A stretch of DNA of 64,000 bases from Sutcliffiella halmapala (lineage in GTDB: Bacteria > Bacillota > Bacilli > Bacillales > Bacillaceae_I): the NCBI RefSeq assembly GCF_002019665.1, contig NZ_KV917375.1:2113175-2177174 (forward strand), given 5' to 3'. Position 1 is the stretch's first letter. Each line of letters starts with the position of its first letter. The position numbers and the translations under genes are program-made. Below are positions 7,945 through 16,774 of this stretch, piece by piece. Below the pieces are notes generated by a model that searched no databases, was not told the origin of the DNA, and saw nothing but the letters and a program-made list of their open reading frames with translations.

Positions 7945-10900
7945 ATGATGGGAATAAATAAGCCAATAGAACGTAAAGAACAATCATATACACAGCTATT
8001 AGAAAAAACGAACAGGATTCTTGCTGAGTTACATAATAAGGGCGATAAGGTCAGTGCGAGAAAGGTTGCTGAGCTAGGGAAAAAGATTATGGATGAAGAT
8101 TTGACTATTGCATTTTGTGGTCACTTTTCAGCAGGGAAATCGACATTCATTAATGAGCTATTACAAGAATCTATTTTACCAGCTAGTCCAATTCCAACCT
8201 CTGCAAATGTGGTGAAAATTCAAAAAGGGGAAGAATTGGCTCATGTTTACTTTTTTGAAGGGGAAGCTTTAGAGATTCTTCCGCCAGTATCGTTCGAAAA
8301 TGTGAAGGCATACTGTAAAGACGGGGACCATGTTGAGTCTGTCGCTTATCAGTACCCTTTTAAAAACTTACCAGATGACTTAATTGTTTTAGATACTCCT
8401 GGAGTTGATTCAACGGATGATGCACATCGGATATCCACAGAATCAGCATTACATCTTGCAGATGTTATTTTCTACGTTATGGATTACAATCATGTGCAAT
8501 CAGAAGTAAACTTGAAGTTTATAAAAGACTTACAAGATAAAGAAAAGAAAATTTACTTAGTAGTGAACCAAATCGATAAACATCGTGAGGAAGAACTACC
8601 ATTTGAAGCCTATCAGACGAGAATTAATGATTCTTTTCGTGATTGGGGAATTGAGCCAGTAAGTCTTTATTACACTAGTTTAAAGGTTGAGAAACACCCA
8701 TTAAATGATTTAGCTATTGTAAAGGAAACGATTCAGCTTTTACGAGAAGATAAAATGGCGATCTTACCTATTACAGTTGAGAACGCGCTACATCATTTGT
8801 TAGAAGAGCATAAAAAGTGGTTACTTGATCAACAAGAAGATAAATTAGAATCCCTTATAAAGCAAAAGCAAAATAATGAGCTTACAAGTTCTGAAGTTCT
8901 ACATCAATGGAATAGAAAAAAAACAGAATGGAATCAGATAGAATCTAAAAGTAAGCAGAAAAATGAGGATTTTATCCATCAAATCAATCAAATTTTAGAA
9001 AATGCAAATATTACTCCATTTGAAATGAGAGAGTTAGCCCAAAAGTATTTAGAGTCTAAGCAAAAAGGCTTTAAGGTAGGTTTACTTTTTTCAAGTAAAA
9101 AAACCATGGAAGAGCAAAACGTACGTCTTTCAGCGTTTGTTGAGGATGTAGCTGACCGTGTGAAAACCCAGATAGAAAAATTTATACACGAGCAGATTTA
9201 TGCGTTCTTAAAAGAAAATGACCTATATCAGCCATCCATATTCGATCAAATCCAAACGATTTCGATCGATATAGATGAGGACTTTGTAGCTGGCCAAGTT
9301 AAGCAAGGGGCGGGCATTACAGGAGAAGCTGTTTTACACTATACAAAAGAGTTGGCTCAATCGATAAAATCTATTTACAGAAAACAAGTTCAGGAGTTTA
9401 TTGAAGATATCTTTATTCAACTGAATGAGCAACATGGGAAAAATAATCAGAGGCTTCAGCACGAAATAAACGAATTAGAGCGAATGTACAAGGCCAACGA
9501 AGAAATCCAAGCTATCGAGGCAAAGATAGAAGAACAAATAGAAAATTTGCTAACTATTCTTTATAAAAATAATTCTAATGAAAATTTAGAGAAGAATGGT
9601 TCACACTTAATAGATCAATATGTGAGTCGAGAATATAAAAGAATTGTTGGTACGGAGCTGCTTGAAGTAAAGGTTAATACAGAGCAGGTGGTAAAAGATT
9701 CAGAACCAACTACTATTGCTCCGAAAAATCAGGAAGATACGGATAGCCCAAAGCAAATGTCCCTTATTTTAAAGGAAACTTCTAACCATTTAAACCATTT
9801 ACAAGGTTTTCAAACAGTTGTTCAAGAATTAAGAAATCGTGCAAACAAACTGGATAATCAATCATTTACGGTGGCGCTTTTTGGGGCATTTAGTGCAGGG
9901 AAATCTTCTTTTGCTAACGCTTTGCTTGGGGAAAGCATTCTACCTGTTTCACCTAATCCAACGACTGCGTCTATTAATAAAATCTCGCCGGTTACAACAG
10001 AGCGTCCACATGGGACAGTATGTGTTCAAATGAAATCAAGAGAACAACTTCTTCAGGACGTCCAGCAAGCACTTACTTATTTTCAAACAACCATTGTTTC
10101 ATTAGAAGATGCTTATGAAACCATAAAAAAAATCGTTCACAAAAATAGTCAGATAGAACTGGAGGCAAACAAGAAACCTCATTTTCATTTCTTAAAAGCA
10201 TTTCTTACAGGTTGGACAGAAATGGATAAGCAATTAGGGTGCTTGTTGACGGTTGCTTTTGATAAGTTTGCCAGCTATGTTGCACAAGAGGAGAAATCCT
10301 GTTTCGTTGAATGGATTGAAGTATTTTATGACTGCCCTCTAACAAAAGAAGGCTTAACTTTAGTTGATACACCGGGGGCAGATTCAATTCATGCAAGGCA
10401 TACAGATGTTGCGTTTGAATATATAAAAAATACGGACGCCATTCTTTTCGTCACCTATTATCAACATGCATTTTCAAAAGCAGACAGGGAATTTCTTATC
10501 CAGCTCGGTCGGGTGAAAGATGCATTTTCTTTGGATAAAATGTTTTTCTTAGTCAATGCTGCTGATTTAGCTCATAACGAAGAAGAGCTACAGTTAGTGT
10601 GTGACTATGTTGAAAATCAATTAACCACTTATGGGATTAGAAATCCGAGACTATTTCCTGTATCTAGTTTGCTTGCGATTAAAGAAAAAGAAGGGAAGAA
10701 GTTTACTCATTCCTTCTTACCTAGTTCGTTAATGGGTAATTTCGAGAAGGCCTTTATACGATTTATCCAGTCTGATCTAGTTAGCATGAGCGTTCATGCT
10801 GCACAATTAGAGATAAACCGAGCAGTCGTACTATTGGAAAATTATATAAAAGAAGCACAGCTAGGAACAGAAGAAAAAGATAAGAAGAGACTAATCCATC

Positions 10901-11643
10901 AACAAAATAAAATAGAAATCCAAAAATGGATAGCAGATTATAAGGTAACAAACTTTCAAACATTGCTGAATCAAGAAATTAATGAACTATTGTATTATGT
11001 TAAACAACGAACAATGTTGCGTTTTTCTGATTTCTTTAAAGAAGCCTTTAATCCGGCAGTATTAAAAGAAGATGGAAGAAACATGAAGGAGCAGCTTGCT
11101 AGTTGTATACACGAATTTCTCTCAGATATAGCACATAATCTCTCACAGGAAGTGCGTGCTACTACTGTGCGGATTGAAAACTATGTGAAGAAATCATTGG
11201 TTAATTGGCAGGTAGAAGTGGGGTCACATGCTCAAAAACTCGAAAATAAAGTCACTTTTTCAACCTTTGAAATTGAAAAAATTAAACAAATGAAAGTAGA
11301 GCATGATTTTCCTACTTTACCAACAAAAACAGAAAAGCAAGCAATAGGATATTTCCGTAATTCTAAAGCCTTTTTTGAGAAAAACGAAAAACAAAAATTA
11401 AGTCATTTCTTAGAAGAACAGTTATCACCTCTAATGGATAGTTACTTGGAGCAAAATGAAGAGGAATTGAATTCCCATTATCAAGTGGAACTTCAACAAG
11501 GCTTTGACCAAGTGAAGAAAAACATAGAGCAACAGCTTTTGGATTTCTTTGAAGGAATGCAGGCTGCATTAAGTGAAGAAATTAACGTAGCAGAATTAGA
11601 AAATGCCTATCATCAGATTCAATTACTTAACCTAAGGAGATGA
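7945..11643 (+). CDS. dynA: Bacterial dynamin-like GTPase DynA (two fused dynamin units)
   Basis: This 1232-aa protein is a head-to-tail fusion of two dynamin-like units. The first P-loop (GHFSAGKST) is at residues 59-67 with DTPG at 150-153. The second P-loop (GAFSAGKSS) is at about 647-655 with DTPG at 808-811. Long helical, coiled-coil-prone stalk segments follow each GTPase domain. In B. subtilis DynA tethers and fuses membranes, acts at the septum and protects against membrane stress including phage attack. ATG at 7945 follows GAGGGG. Four genes follow with overlaps or tiny gaps, indicating an operon. Confidence 0.93.
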   Translation: MMGINKPIERKEQSYTQLLEKTNRILAELHNKGDKVSARKVAELGKKIMDEDLTIAFCGHFSAGKSTFINELLQESILPASPIPTSANVVKIQKGEELAHVYFFEGEALEILPPVSFENVKAYCKDGDHVESVAYQYPFKNLPDDLIVLDTPGVDSTDDAHRISTESALHLADVIFYVMDYNHVQSEVNLKFIKDLQDKEKKIYLVVNQIDKHREEELPFEAYQTRINDSFRDWGIEPVSLYYTSLKVEKHPLNDLAIVKETIQLLREDKMAILPITVENALHHLLEEHKKWLLDQQEDKLESLIKQKQNNELTSSEVLHQWNRKKTEWNQIESKSKQKNEDFIHQINQILENANITPFEMRELAQKYLESKQKGFKVGLLFSSKKTMEEQNVRLSAFVEDVADRVKTQIEKFIHEQIYAFLKENDLYQPSIFDQIQTISIDIDEDFVAGQVKQGAGITGEAVLHYTKELAQSIKSIYRKQVQEFIEDIFIQLNEQHGKNNQRLQHEINELERMYKANEEIQAIEAKIEEQIENLLTILYKNNSNENLEKNGSHLIDQYVSREYKRIVGTELLEVKVNTEQVVKDSEPTTIAPKNQEDTDSPKQMSLILKETSNHLNHLQGFQTVVQELRNRANKLDNQSFTVALFGAFSAGKSSFANALLGESILPVSPNPTTASINKISPVTTERPHGTVCVQMKSREQLLQDVQQALTYFQTTIVSLEDAYETIKKIVHKNSQIELEANKKPHFHFLKAFLTGWTEMDKQLGCLLTVAFDKFASYVAQEEKSCFVEWIEVFYDCPLTKEGLTLVDTPGADSIHARHTDVAFEYIKNTDAILFVTYYQHAFSKADREFLIQLGRVKDAFSLDKMFFLVNAADLAHNEEELQLVCDYVENQLTTYGIRNPRLFPVSSLLAIKEKEGKKFTHSFLPSSLMGNFEKAFIRFIQSDLVSMSVHAAQLEINRAVVLLENYIKEAQLGTEEKDKKRLIHQQNKIEIQKWIADYKVTNFQTLLNQEINELLYYVKQRTMLRFSDFFKEAFNPAVLKEDGRNMKEQLASCIHEFLSDIAHNLSQEVRATTVRIENYVKKSLVNWQVEVGSHAQKLENKVTFSTFEIEKIKQMKVEHDFPTLPTKTEKQAIGYFRNSKAFFEKNEKQKLSHFLEEQLSPLMDSYLEQNEEELNSHYQVELQQGFDQVKKNIEQQLLDFFEGMQAALSEEINVAELENAYHQIQLLNLRR

Positions 11644-11647
11644 AAGG

Positions 11648-12391
11648 TTGAAACTATCCATTCTTAAGCAATTAAGTCAAATTGAAAAAGAGAAACAAAT
11701 CAAAATTTTGTATGCGTGTGAAGCGGGTAGTAGAGCATATAATGTAGCCACAACAGAAAGTGACTTTGATATACGTTTTATCTATGTATCACCACTGCCC
11801 TTCTATTTATCCTTAAGTACGATTAATGATACGATATCTATTCAAGAGGATAAATGGGATATACACGGGTGGGATTTGAAAAAAGCGTTGACCCTCGCTC
11901 AAAAGTCAAATCCCTCTCTTTTTGAATGGATGTTATCACCAGTTCACTATACTAAGGAAGTCGCGTTTTATGAAAAATTGCATGATATTGTAAAAAGAAA
12001 TTTTTCAAAAAAAACGCTTGTCGCGCATTATAGCAATATGGCAAAAAGAAATTTAGCGAGCTATCATGAGCACCGAAAGCTATCCTTTCTATTTCACGGA
12101 CTTAGAGCAACCTTGATGGTGGAACAATTAGTGATGGGATATTCACTTTCGATTGATGTCGTTTCTTTACTAGAAGTAAGTTCTGTTATTGATAAGCAAG
12201 ACATCATAAGTGTCCTTGCTGCAAAAAAAGAGAAGGCAGAGTTGGAGCATATAAATTCTGATAGGATGATCGCAAGAGTGGTGGATTTTCTAGCGACTAC
12301 AGAAAAAGAAATGAGCCAGCTGTCTAATACGAAACCAAATATTGATTTATTGCAAGAATTATTTTATCAGCAACTAGGGATAAAAGGGTGA
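11648..12391 (+). CDS. Nucleotidyltransferase-fold protein (YcgL-like)
   Basis: This 247-aa protein has the nucleotidyltransferase signature: GS at 27-28 (EAGSRAY), then SDFDIR with Asp39 and Asp41 as metal-binding carboxylates. It resembles the predicted nucleotidyltransferase YcgL family. The start is TTG, with AAGGAG at 11634-11639 inside the end of dynA. The substrate is unknown. Its place immediately behind the membrane-protective dynamin is of interest because nucleotidyltransferases are frequent in defence modules, but nothing here proves that role. Confidence 0.7.
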   Translation: MKLSILKQLSQIEKEKQIKILYACEAGSRAYNVATTESDFDIRFIYVSPLPFYLSLSTINDTISIQEDKWDIHGWDLKKALTLAQKSNPSLFEWMLSPVHYTKEVAFYEKLHDIVKRNFSKKTLVAHYSNMAKRNLASYHEHRKLSFLFHGLRATLMVEQLVMGYSLSIDVVSLLEVSSVIDKQDIISVLAAKKEKAELEHINSDRMIARVVDFLATTEKEMSQLSNTKPNIDLLQELFYQQLGIKG

Positions 12392-12396
12392 GGAAT

Positions 12397-12600
12397 GTGC
12401 CAACTGCAAATCGTTTTCATGCATGTGCAACATGTCAGCACTATCAAGTGATAAAATTAGATAGTCACACTATTTATCGCTGTAGTCGATTAGGGTATGA
12501 GACTAAGCCACATTTTAAATTTAATTGTTGGCAGCCGAAAGAGAAAGTACTACAATTAATGAAAAAACATGGAATTGAAGTGGAGGATTTACAGCAATGA
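12397..12600 (+). CDS. Small Cys4 zinc-ribbon-like protein
   Basis: This protein of about 67 aa has four cysteines arranged C-x2-C near the N-terminus, then two single cysteines (RCSRLG and NCWQP), suggesting a zinc site. I do not recognise a named family. GTG at 12397 fits an AAAAGGG site at 12382-12388; an alternative in-frame GTG at 12388 overlaps the previous stop codon. It overlaps ypbS by ATGA, so it is part of the dynA operon. Confidence 0.65.
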   Translation: MPTANRFHACATCQHYQVIKLDSHTIYRCSRLGYETKPHFKFNCWQPKEKVLQLMKKHGIEVEDLQQ

Positions 12601-12851
12601 GCGTACATAAAGCAATCAGTGCCCATTCAAAAAAACAAAATCAAATCGTATCAAGCTTTTTACAGTTAGAACAAAAGAGAGAAAATTTTATTGAAGAAGC
12701 AATCGTACTGTGCAAACAAAACAAGCCGTTTACGACTGAAAAAATCAATCAAGTTACTAATCAAATCAATGAATTAGCAAGACATGGCATTGCGCCTCAA
12801 AGAAAGCTTGTCACGAAACAAATGGTAGAGGAATTTGTATCACGCAGTTAA
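12597..12851 (+). CDS. ypbS: YpbS-like protein (DUF2533)
   Basis: This 84-aa hydrophilic helical protein matches YpbS of B. subtilis, which also lies behind dynA. Its start codon overlaps the preceding stop (ATGA), typical of translational coupling. No catalytic motif is visible and the function is unknown. Assignment rests on recognised composition, size and synteny. Confidence 0.75.
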   Translation: MSVHKAISAHSKKQNQIVSSFLQLEQKRENFIEEAIVLCKQNKPFTTEKINQVTNQINELARHGIAPQRKLVTKQMVEEFVSRS

Positions 12852-12866
12852 GTAGGAGGGGAAGAA

Positions 12867-13706
12867 ATGCAGGCTATTGTCGAGCCACAATGGGTGAAGG
12901 AACATTTAGAAAGTCTCGTAATTATTGATTGTCGATTCCACTTAAACGACCCGCTGAAAGGGCGTCAAGAATATAGTAACGAACATATCCCACAAGCCTT
13001 TTACTTTGATTTGGATCAGGATCTATCTGGAACGATTGAAAAGCATGGGGGCCGGCATCCTTTACCTGATTTGAACAAGCTACGTGATAAGTTAGAGGCT
13101 GTTGGAGTAAGTAATGATGTAACAGTCGTATTGTACGATGATCAAAACAGCGCAATGGCTTCTAGATTATGGTGGTTATTAAGCTATTTAGGTCATGATA
13201 AAACCTATATTTTAAATGGTGGTTTCAAAGAGTGGAAACGTCAAGGATATCCAGTTAGCACTTCTCCATCCATTCCAATAAAAAAAGGAACTTTTATTCC
13301 AGTGGTTCAACAGAATATGGTCGTTTCTGCTCATGATATCTTACGTGATCTCAAAGCTTTTGAACTAAGGGAAAGCTATCTTATCGATTCAAGAGAGCCC
13401 AAAAGATATCTTGGGTTGGAAGAACCTATTGATAAAAAGGCTGGGCATATTCCAGGGGCATATAATTATTTCTGGATGGATAATTTGACTGCAAATCGTT
13501 GGAGAAATGAAGAAGAGTTGAAACAGCAATTTGCAGAACTTGACCCTTCAAAAGAAATTATCGTCTATTGTGGCTCCGGAGTAACAGCTTGTCCTAATGT
13601 TCTTGCATTAAAGGAAGCAGGCTTTACAAACGTTAAATTATATCCAGGAAGCTGGAGTGATTGGATCAGCTATGAAGAAAATCCAATTTCGACATCTTCA
13701 AGATAA
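12867..13706 (+). CDS. Two-domain sulfurtransferase (rhodanese / 3-mercaptopyruvate type)
   Basis: This 279-aa protein has two rhodanese domains. The C-terminal domain has the active-site Cys235 in CGSGVT (235-240), the loop type associated with 3-mercaptopyruvate sulfurtransferases. The N-terminal domain lacks the cysteine, as expected. It starts 16 bases after ypbS behind GGAGGGG, so it is likely the last gene of the dynA operon. It would transfer sulfane sulfur to thiol or cyanide acceptors in the cytoplasm. Confidence 0.85.
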   Translation: MQAIVEPQWVKEHLESLVIIDCRFHLNDPLKGRQEYSNEHIPQAFYFDLDQDLSGTIEKHGGRHPLPDLNKLRDKLEAVGVSNDVTVVLYDDQNSAMASRLWWLLSYLGHDKTYILNGGFKEWKRQGYPVSTSPSIPIKKGTFIPVVQQNMVVSAHDILRDLKAFELRESYLIDSREPKRYLGLEEPIDKKAGHIPGAYNYFWMDNLTANRWRNEEELKQQFAELDPSKEIIVYCGSGVTACPNVLALKEAGFTNVKLYPGSWSDWISYEENPISTSSR

Positions 13707-13778
13707 ATATTACCTATTATGAAATGCCTCTCTATTTCACAAGCTATATTAGATTAATGAAATTAGGGGGTTTTTCTA

Positions 13779-13913
13779 TTGGGTCGTACGAAAAAGGGAA
13801 ATGCAAACGCACAACGTAATAATAATGCAAAACAAAAAGGTGTTCTGAATACCGAATTTGCTTCTTATGCGGAATATGAAGCAGCGAAAATGACGAACAA
13901 GAAAAATCATTAA
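13779..13913 (+). CDS. Small SASP-like protein, 44 aa
   Basis: A TTG start preceded by AGGGGG opens a 44-codon gene rich in Asn, Lys, Ala and Gln. The segment TEFASYAEYEAAK recalls the TEFAS repeats of gamma-type small acid-soluble spore proteins such as SspE, but only one unit is present. A strong terminator follows. It is probably a spore protein; the name is uncertain. Confidence 0.6.
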   Translation: MGRTKKGNANAQRNNNAKQKGVLNTEFASYAEYEAAKMTNKKNH

Positions 13914-13924
13914 TCTTTTAAAAA

Positions 13925-13961
13925 AACCTAGTCGCTCTTTTAGAGACTAGGTTTTTTTTTA
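13925..13961 (+). terminator. Terminator after the SASP-like gene
   Basis: AACCTAGTC / GACTAGGTT with a short inner loop is followed by ten Ts. Confidence 0.9.
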
Positions 13962-14118
13962 TGTAGTAGGTTCTGCTAAAATGCGGTGTTTAACACAGAG
14001 CCATGTAGTAAGTACAAACGTTTAATGGGAAGGAATGTTTCTTCCCATTAACCCACTCTTAAAAGAAAGGACAAAATATGATATAATCTAAGTCGCATAA
14101 TAGAGAGGGGAAGATCTT

Positions 14119-14991
14119 GTGAACAAGAAAGTATTATTAATAGATGGTATGGCCTTATTATTTCGTTCCTTTTACGCAACGTCGGTTTACAATCGGTTTA
14201 TGTATACCTCAAATGGGATTCCCACAAACGCGGTTCAAGGCTTTGTGAAGCATATGATATCGTCGATGGAAGCTTTCCAACCAACTCATATTGTTTGTTG
14301 TTGGGATATGGGGAGTAAAACCTTTCGAACGGAAATGTTTGATGAATATAAAGCAAATCGACCAGCTCCACCACAAGAATTAATCCCTCAATTTGATTTA
14401 GTAAAAGAAGTAGTGGAAGCTTTTAATATCCCGAATATTGGTTTAGTCGGATATGAAGCGGATGATTGCCTCGGTACATTGGCTGAGCAATATAGCACAG
14501 ACGCAGAAGTGATAATTTTAACTGGAGACCAAGATGTTCTACAACTCATCACCCCTAATGTAAAGGTGGCGCTATTACTTAAAGGTTACGGTAACTATGA
14601 AGTGTTAGATGAAAATGGCTTTTATGTGAAGAAGGGGCTAACTCCAAGACAGTTAATTGATTTAAAGGCAATTATGGGAGATAGTAGTGATAATTATCCA
14701 GGGGTAAAAGGTATTGGAGAAAAGACAGCATCCAAATTGTTAATGGAGTACCATACTGTTGATGGTATTTTAGAAAATATCGAAGCTCTTACGAAAGCCC
14801 AACGTAAAAAGTTTGAAGAAAGCTTAGATCTTCTTCATCTTTCCAGAGAGCTAGCAACCATTAAATGTGACGTTCCAATCTCCTGTGAGTTACAGGAAGC
14901 AACTATCACCATTGATCGAACTAAAGTCATGACAAAATTCGATGAATTAGAATTTAAAAGTCTCCATGCTTTTGTAAGTAAAGTTTGTTAA
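14119..14991 (+). CDS. fenA: 5'-3' exonuclease, FEN family (YpcP)
   Basis: This 290-aa stand-alone homologue of the 5' nuclease domain of DNA polymerase I would remove RNA primers and flaps. Metal-binding acidic residues are seen in LIDGMALLFRS near the N-terminus, YEADDCLG and TGDQDVLQL. The H3TH motif GDSSDNYPGVKGIGEKTA follows. The start is GTG at 14119 after GAGAGGGG. A TATAAT lies about 35 bases upstream, and a TTAATGGGAAG / CTTCCCATTAA hairpin lies at about 14022-14052. Synteny with B. subtilis ypcP/sspL supports the symbol. Confidence 0.9.
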   Translation: MNKKVLLIDGMALLFRSFYATSVYNRFMYTSNGIPTNAVQGFVKHMISSMEAFQPTHIVCCWDMGSKTFRTEMFDEYKANRPAPPQELIPQFDLVKEVVEAFNIPNIGLVGYEADDCLGTLAEQYSTDAEVIILTGDQDVLQLITPNVKVALLLKGYGNYEVLDENGFYVKKGLTPRQLIDLKAIMGDSSDNYPGVKGIGEKTASKLLMEYHTVDGILENIEALTKAQRKKFEESLDLLHLSRELATIKCDVPISCELQEATITIDRTKVMTKFDELEFKSLHAFVSKVC

Positions 14992-15023
14992 GAGATGAAA
15001 ATATAAATGAAAACAGGTAGAGG

Positions 15024-15060
15024 GAGGGTGTCCCAAAAGGTTTCCTTTTGAGACAGCCTC
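15024..15060 (-). terminator. Terminator between ypcP and sspL
   Basis: A long hairpin (GAGGCTGTCTCAAAAGG / CCTTTTGGGACACCCTC, minus strand) follows the sspL stop directly and could stop transcripts from both sides. The T tract is weak. Confidence 0.65.
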
Positions 15061-15061
15061 T

Positions 15062-15202
15062 TTAACTTTTGTTATTACTTTTTTTAGCTTTGTCTTCAAG
15101 TTTGGACTTTGGCTCTTGAGCAAATTCTGCATCTTGTCCATAGCCTTGTGGATTAATACCAGGCGCTGCTTTACCTCTATTTGCGGATTTATTCCTACTC
15201 AT
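15062..15202 (-). CDS. sspL: Small acid-soluble spore protein L
   Basis: This minus-strand gene encodes a 46-aa hydrophilic protein. Its C-terminal pattern (PGINPQG, then EPKSKLEDKAKKSNNK) parallels B. subtilis SspL (TPQG, then PKTELEERAKKSNTK). GGAGGTG lies seven bases before the ATG at 15202. It is convergent with ypcP, next to which sspL also lies in B. subtilis. Expression would be forespore-specific; the sigma-G promoter was not resolved. Confidence 0.8.
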   Translation of the reverse strand: MSRNKSANRGKAAPGINPQGYGQDAEFAQEPKSKLEDKAKKSNNKS

Positions 15203-15301
15203 CAATTTCACCTCCAGTTATTTTTAGCTTTCCTTTTTCCTTTAAAAATATGTTGTATACAAGTTCATCTCCTATTTAAAACTATAGATGAGGTGATGTA
15301 A

Positions 15302-15790
15302 TTGAACAGAGCACTGAAAATTGCTTTAAGTGCAATCACGATAGCACAGTTTTTAAAAATACCAATCAAATACGTTCGCACAGGTAGATGGGAATGGTCG
15401 ACATTTTTTGAGACTGGCGGAATGCCTAGTTCACATTCTGCAGGTGTTTCCGCGCTTGCGACATTTATTGCAATAAAGAGGGGATTTAAAACGATTGATT
15501 TTGCACTTTCCGCTATTTTTGGTTTAATTGTGATGTACGATGCCCAAGGAGTGAGACGACAAACGGGAGAAATAACATTAGCGGTAAACGACTTAGCGGA
15601 ACAGCTTGATAAACTAGAGGGAAAACCAGATAACAATGTGCATGATAGAATTGAAAAAAGATTAAAGGAACGACTAGGACATCAACCTGAAGAGGTAGTT
15701 GGAGGAGCATTGTTTGGAATTTTAATCGGATTAATTGGCGGGAATTTGTTTCCAAAGAAGAAAAAAATAAGTTGGCTGGAAAAACACTAA
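15302..15790 (+). CDS. Divergent PAP2 family membrane protein (YuiD-like)
   Basis: This 162-aa membrane protein has a GMPSSHSAGV motif near residues 40-49, the phosphatase-like signature of the divergent PAP2 family, plus hydrophobic helices and a C-terminal glycine-rich membrane segment. The start is TTG at 15302 with GAGGTGATG upstream. It may act on lipid or isoprenoid phosphates, but the family is not biochemically settled. Confidence 0.8.
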   Translation: MNRALKIALSAITIAQFLKIPIKYVRTGRWEWSTFFETGGMPSSHSAGVSALATFIAIKRGFKTIDFALSAIFGLIVMYDAQGVRRQTGEITLAVNDLAEQLDKLEGKPDNNVHDRIEKRLKERLGHQPEEVVGGALFGILIGLIGGNLFPKKKKISWLEKH

Positions 15791-15856
15791 TAGGCAGCCG
15801 ACAATTTTTGCGGTAAGATAATGGGAGGGGATTGAAAAGAATAAGGATGGATTTTC

Positions 15857-16129
15857 ATGAAAAGCACATTAAGCACTGAAGAGTATATTCAGCAGCTTTC
15901 CGCAAAAGGATTTGTCTTTCGAGAAGACTCATTAGGATTTATTGAGTTTGGAAAGCATTATACAGCTAGTTCAGATTATTTAGTCAATATAGCCATTGAG
16001 CTAACCTTAAAGGCTCAAAAGCAATTTGACGGCAGTTTTTTTGTATCTATTTTGGAAATGATCCAAACCGAGAGCATTCAAACGAAAAGTGCAGCATTTC
16101 AATTAGCTAAGAAAAAGAAAATCATCTAG
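15857..16129 (+). CDS. Conserved hypothetical protein, 90 aa (possibly DUF6123)
   Basis: This is a 90-residue soluble protein with an N-terminal hydrophilic part and a helical middle (NIAIELTLKAQKQFDGSF). I recall similar short proteins in Bacillaceae annotated DUF6123, but cannot verify it. No catalytic motif is visible. It is followed by a terminator and starts 67 bases after the PAP2-like gene. Confidence 0.55.
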   Translation: MKSTLSTEEYIQQLSAKGFVFREDSLGFIEFGKHYTASSDYLVNIAIELTLKAQKQFDGSFFVSILEMIQTESIQTKSAAFQLAKKKKII

Positions 16130-16131
16130 AA

Positions 16132-16160
16132 GGACTATCTGTGGGTATAGATAGTCCTTT
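16132..16160 (+). terminator. Terminator after the 90-aa gene
   Basis: GGACTATCT / AGATAGTCC with an eight-base loop is followed by TTT. Confidence 0.65.
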
Positions 16161-16209
16161 GGTGTGTAATCAAACCAATAGGAGAATAGGCATGAGGCTT
16201 GAGCACTTT

Positions 16210-16599
16210 TTATTTATTCATTTGAATGGCTTTTCGTGCTAGTTCATCCGCAACCTTGTTTTGGTTGCTTGGAATCCACTTGATAAAAAATAAATCAAAT
16301 TGGTCAATATGCTTTAAAGCTTCTTCTAAAAGAGAACGATACGTTTCTTTTTTCGCAAACCTTTTTTCTACAGCACCTTCTACTGCTTGTGAATCAGTTC
16401 GGAAAGAAACGACTTGATAATTATTTCTTTGGCATATTGTTAGAGCATGGATCAATGCATGAAACTCTGCTTCATGATTGGACATAATTCCTAAGGGAAT
16501 GGAGTATTGATCAGCACCTCCATGACCTTTTATAAAGATACCTGCTCCTGATGGTCCAGGATTTCCTGCACTAGCACCATCAATGTACACTTCAATCAT
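16210..16599 (-). CDS. ypdQ: RNase HI-like protein (YpdQ-type)
   Basis: This 129-aa protein has the RNase H fold. The acidic DEDD residues can all be seen: Asp in YIDGASAGNPG, Glu in NHEAEFHAL, Asp in FRTDSQAV and Asp in KVADELAR. The start at 16599 is chosen because GGGGAG lies just upstream; longer in-frame starts lack a ribosome site. It is divergent from another RNase H-fold gene, matching the ypdQ/ypeP neighbourhood of B. subtilis. Catalytic residues are intact, but activity on RNA-DNA hybrids is not assured for this subfamily. Confidence 0.8.
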   Translation of the reverse strand: MIEVYIDGASAGNPGPSGAGIFIKGHGGADQYSIPLGIMSNHEAEFHALIHALTICQRNNYQVVSFRTDSQAVEGAVEKRFAKKETYRSLLEEALKHIDQFDLFFIKWIPSNQNKVADELARKAIQMNK

Positions 16600-16774
16600 T
16601 TTTCTCCCCATCCCCAATCTATTCATAATTGTGATAAACATAATTCAAGCACTCCTGTGATAAGATAAGAATACACAACAAAGCAATATTAGGAAAGTAA
16701 ATAGATAGATGTTTTCTGTCCTAAACATTAGCGGCTAAGGGTCAGAAAAACGAGCGGAGAGGAGAAGTGAAAAT

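Noticed and set aside
14022-14052. Strong hairpin upstream of ypcP considered as a riboswitch or terminator
   Set aside because: The stem is perfect but has no T tract on either strand and no riboswitch core was recognised; it is mentioned only in the ypcP entry.
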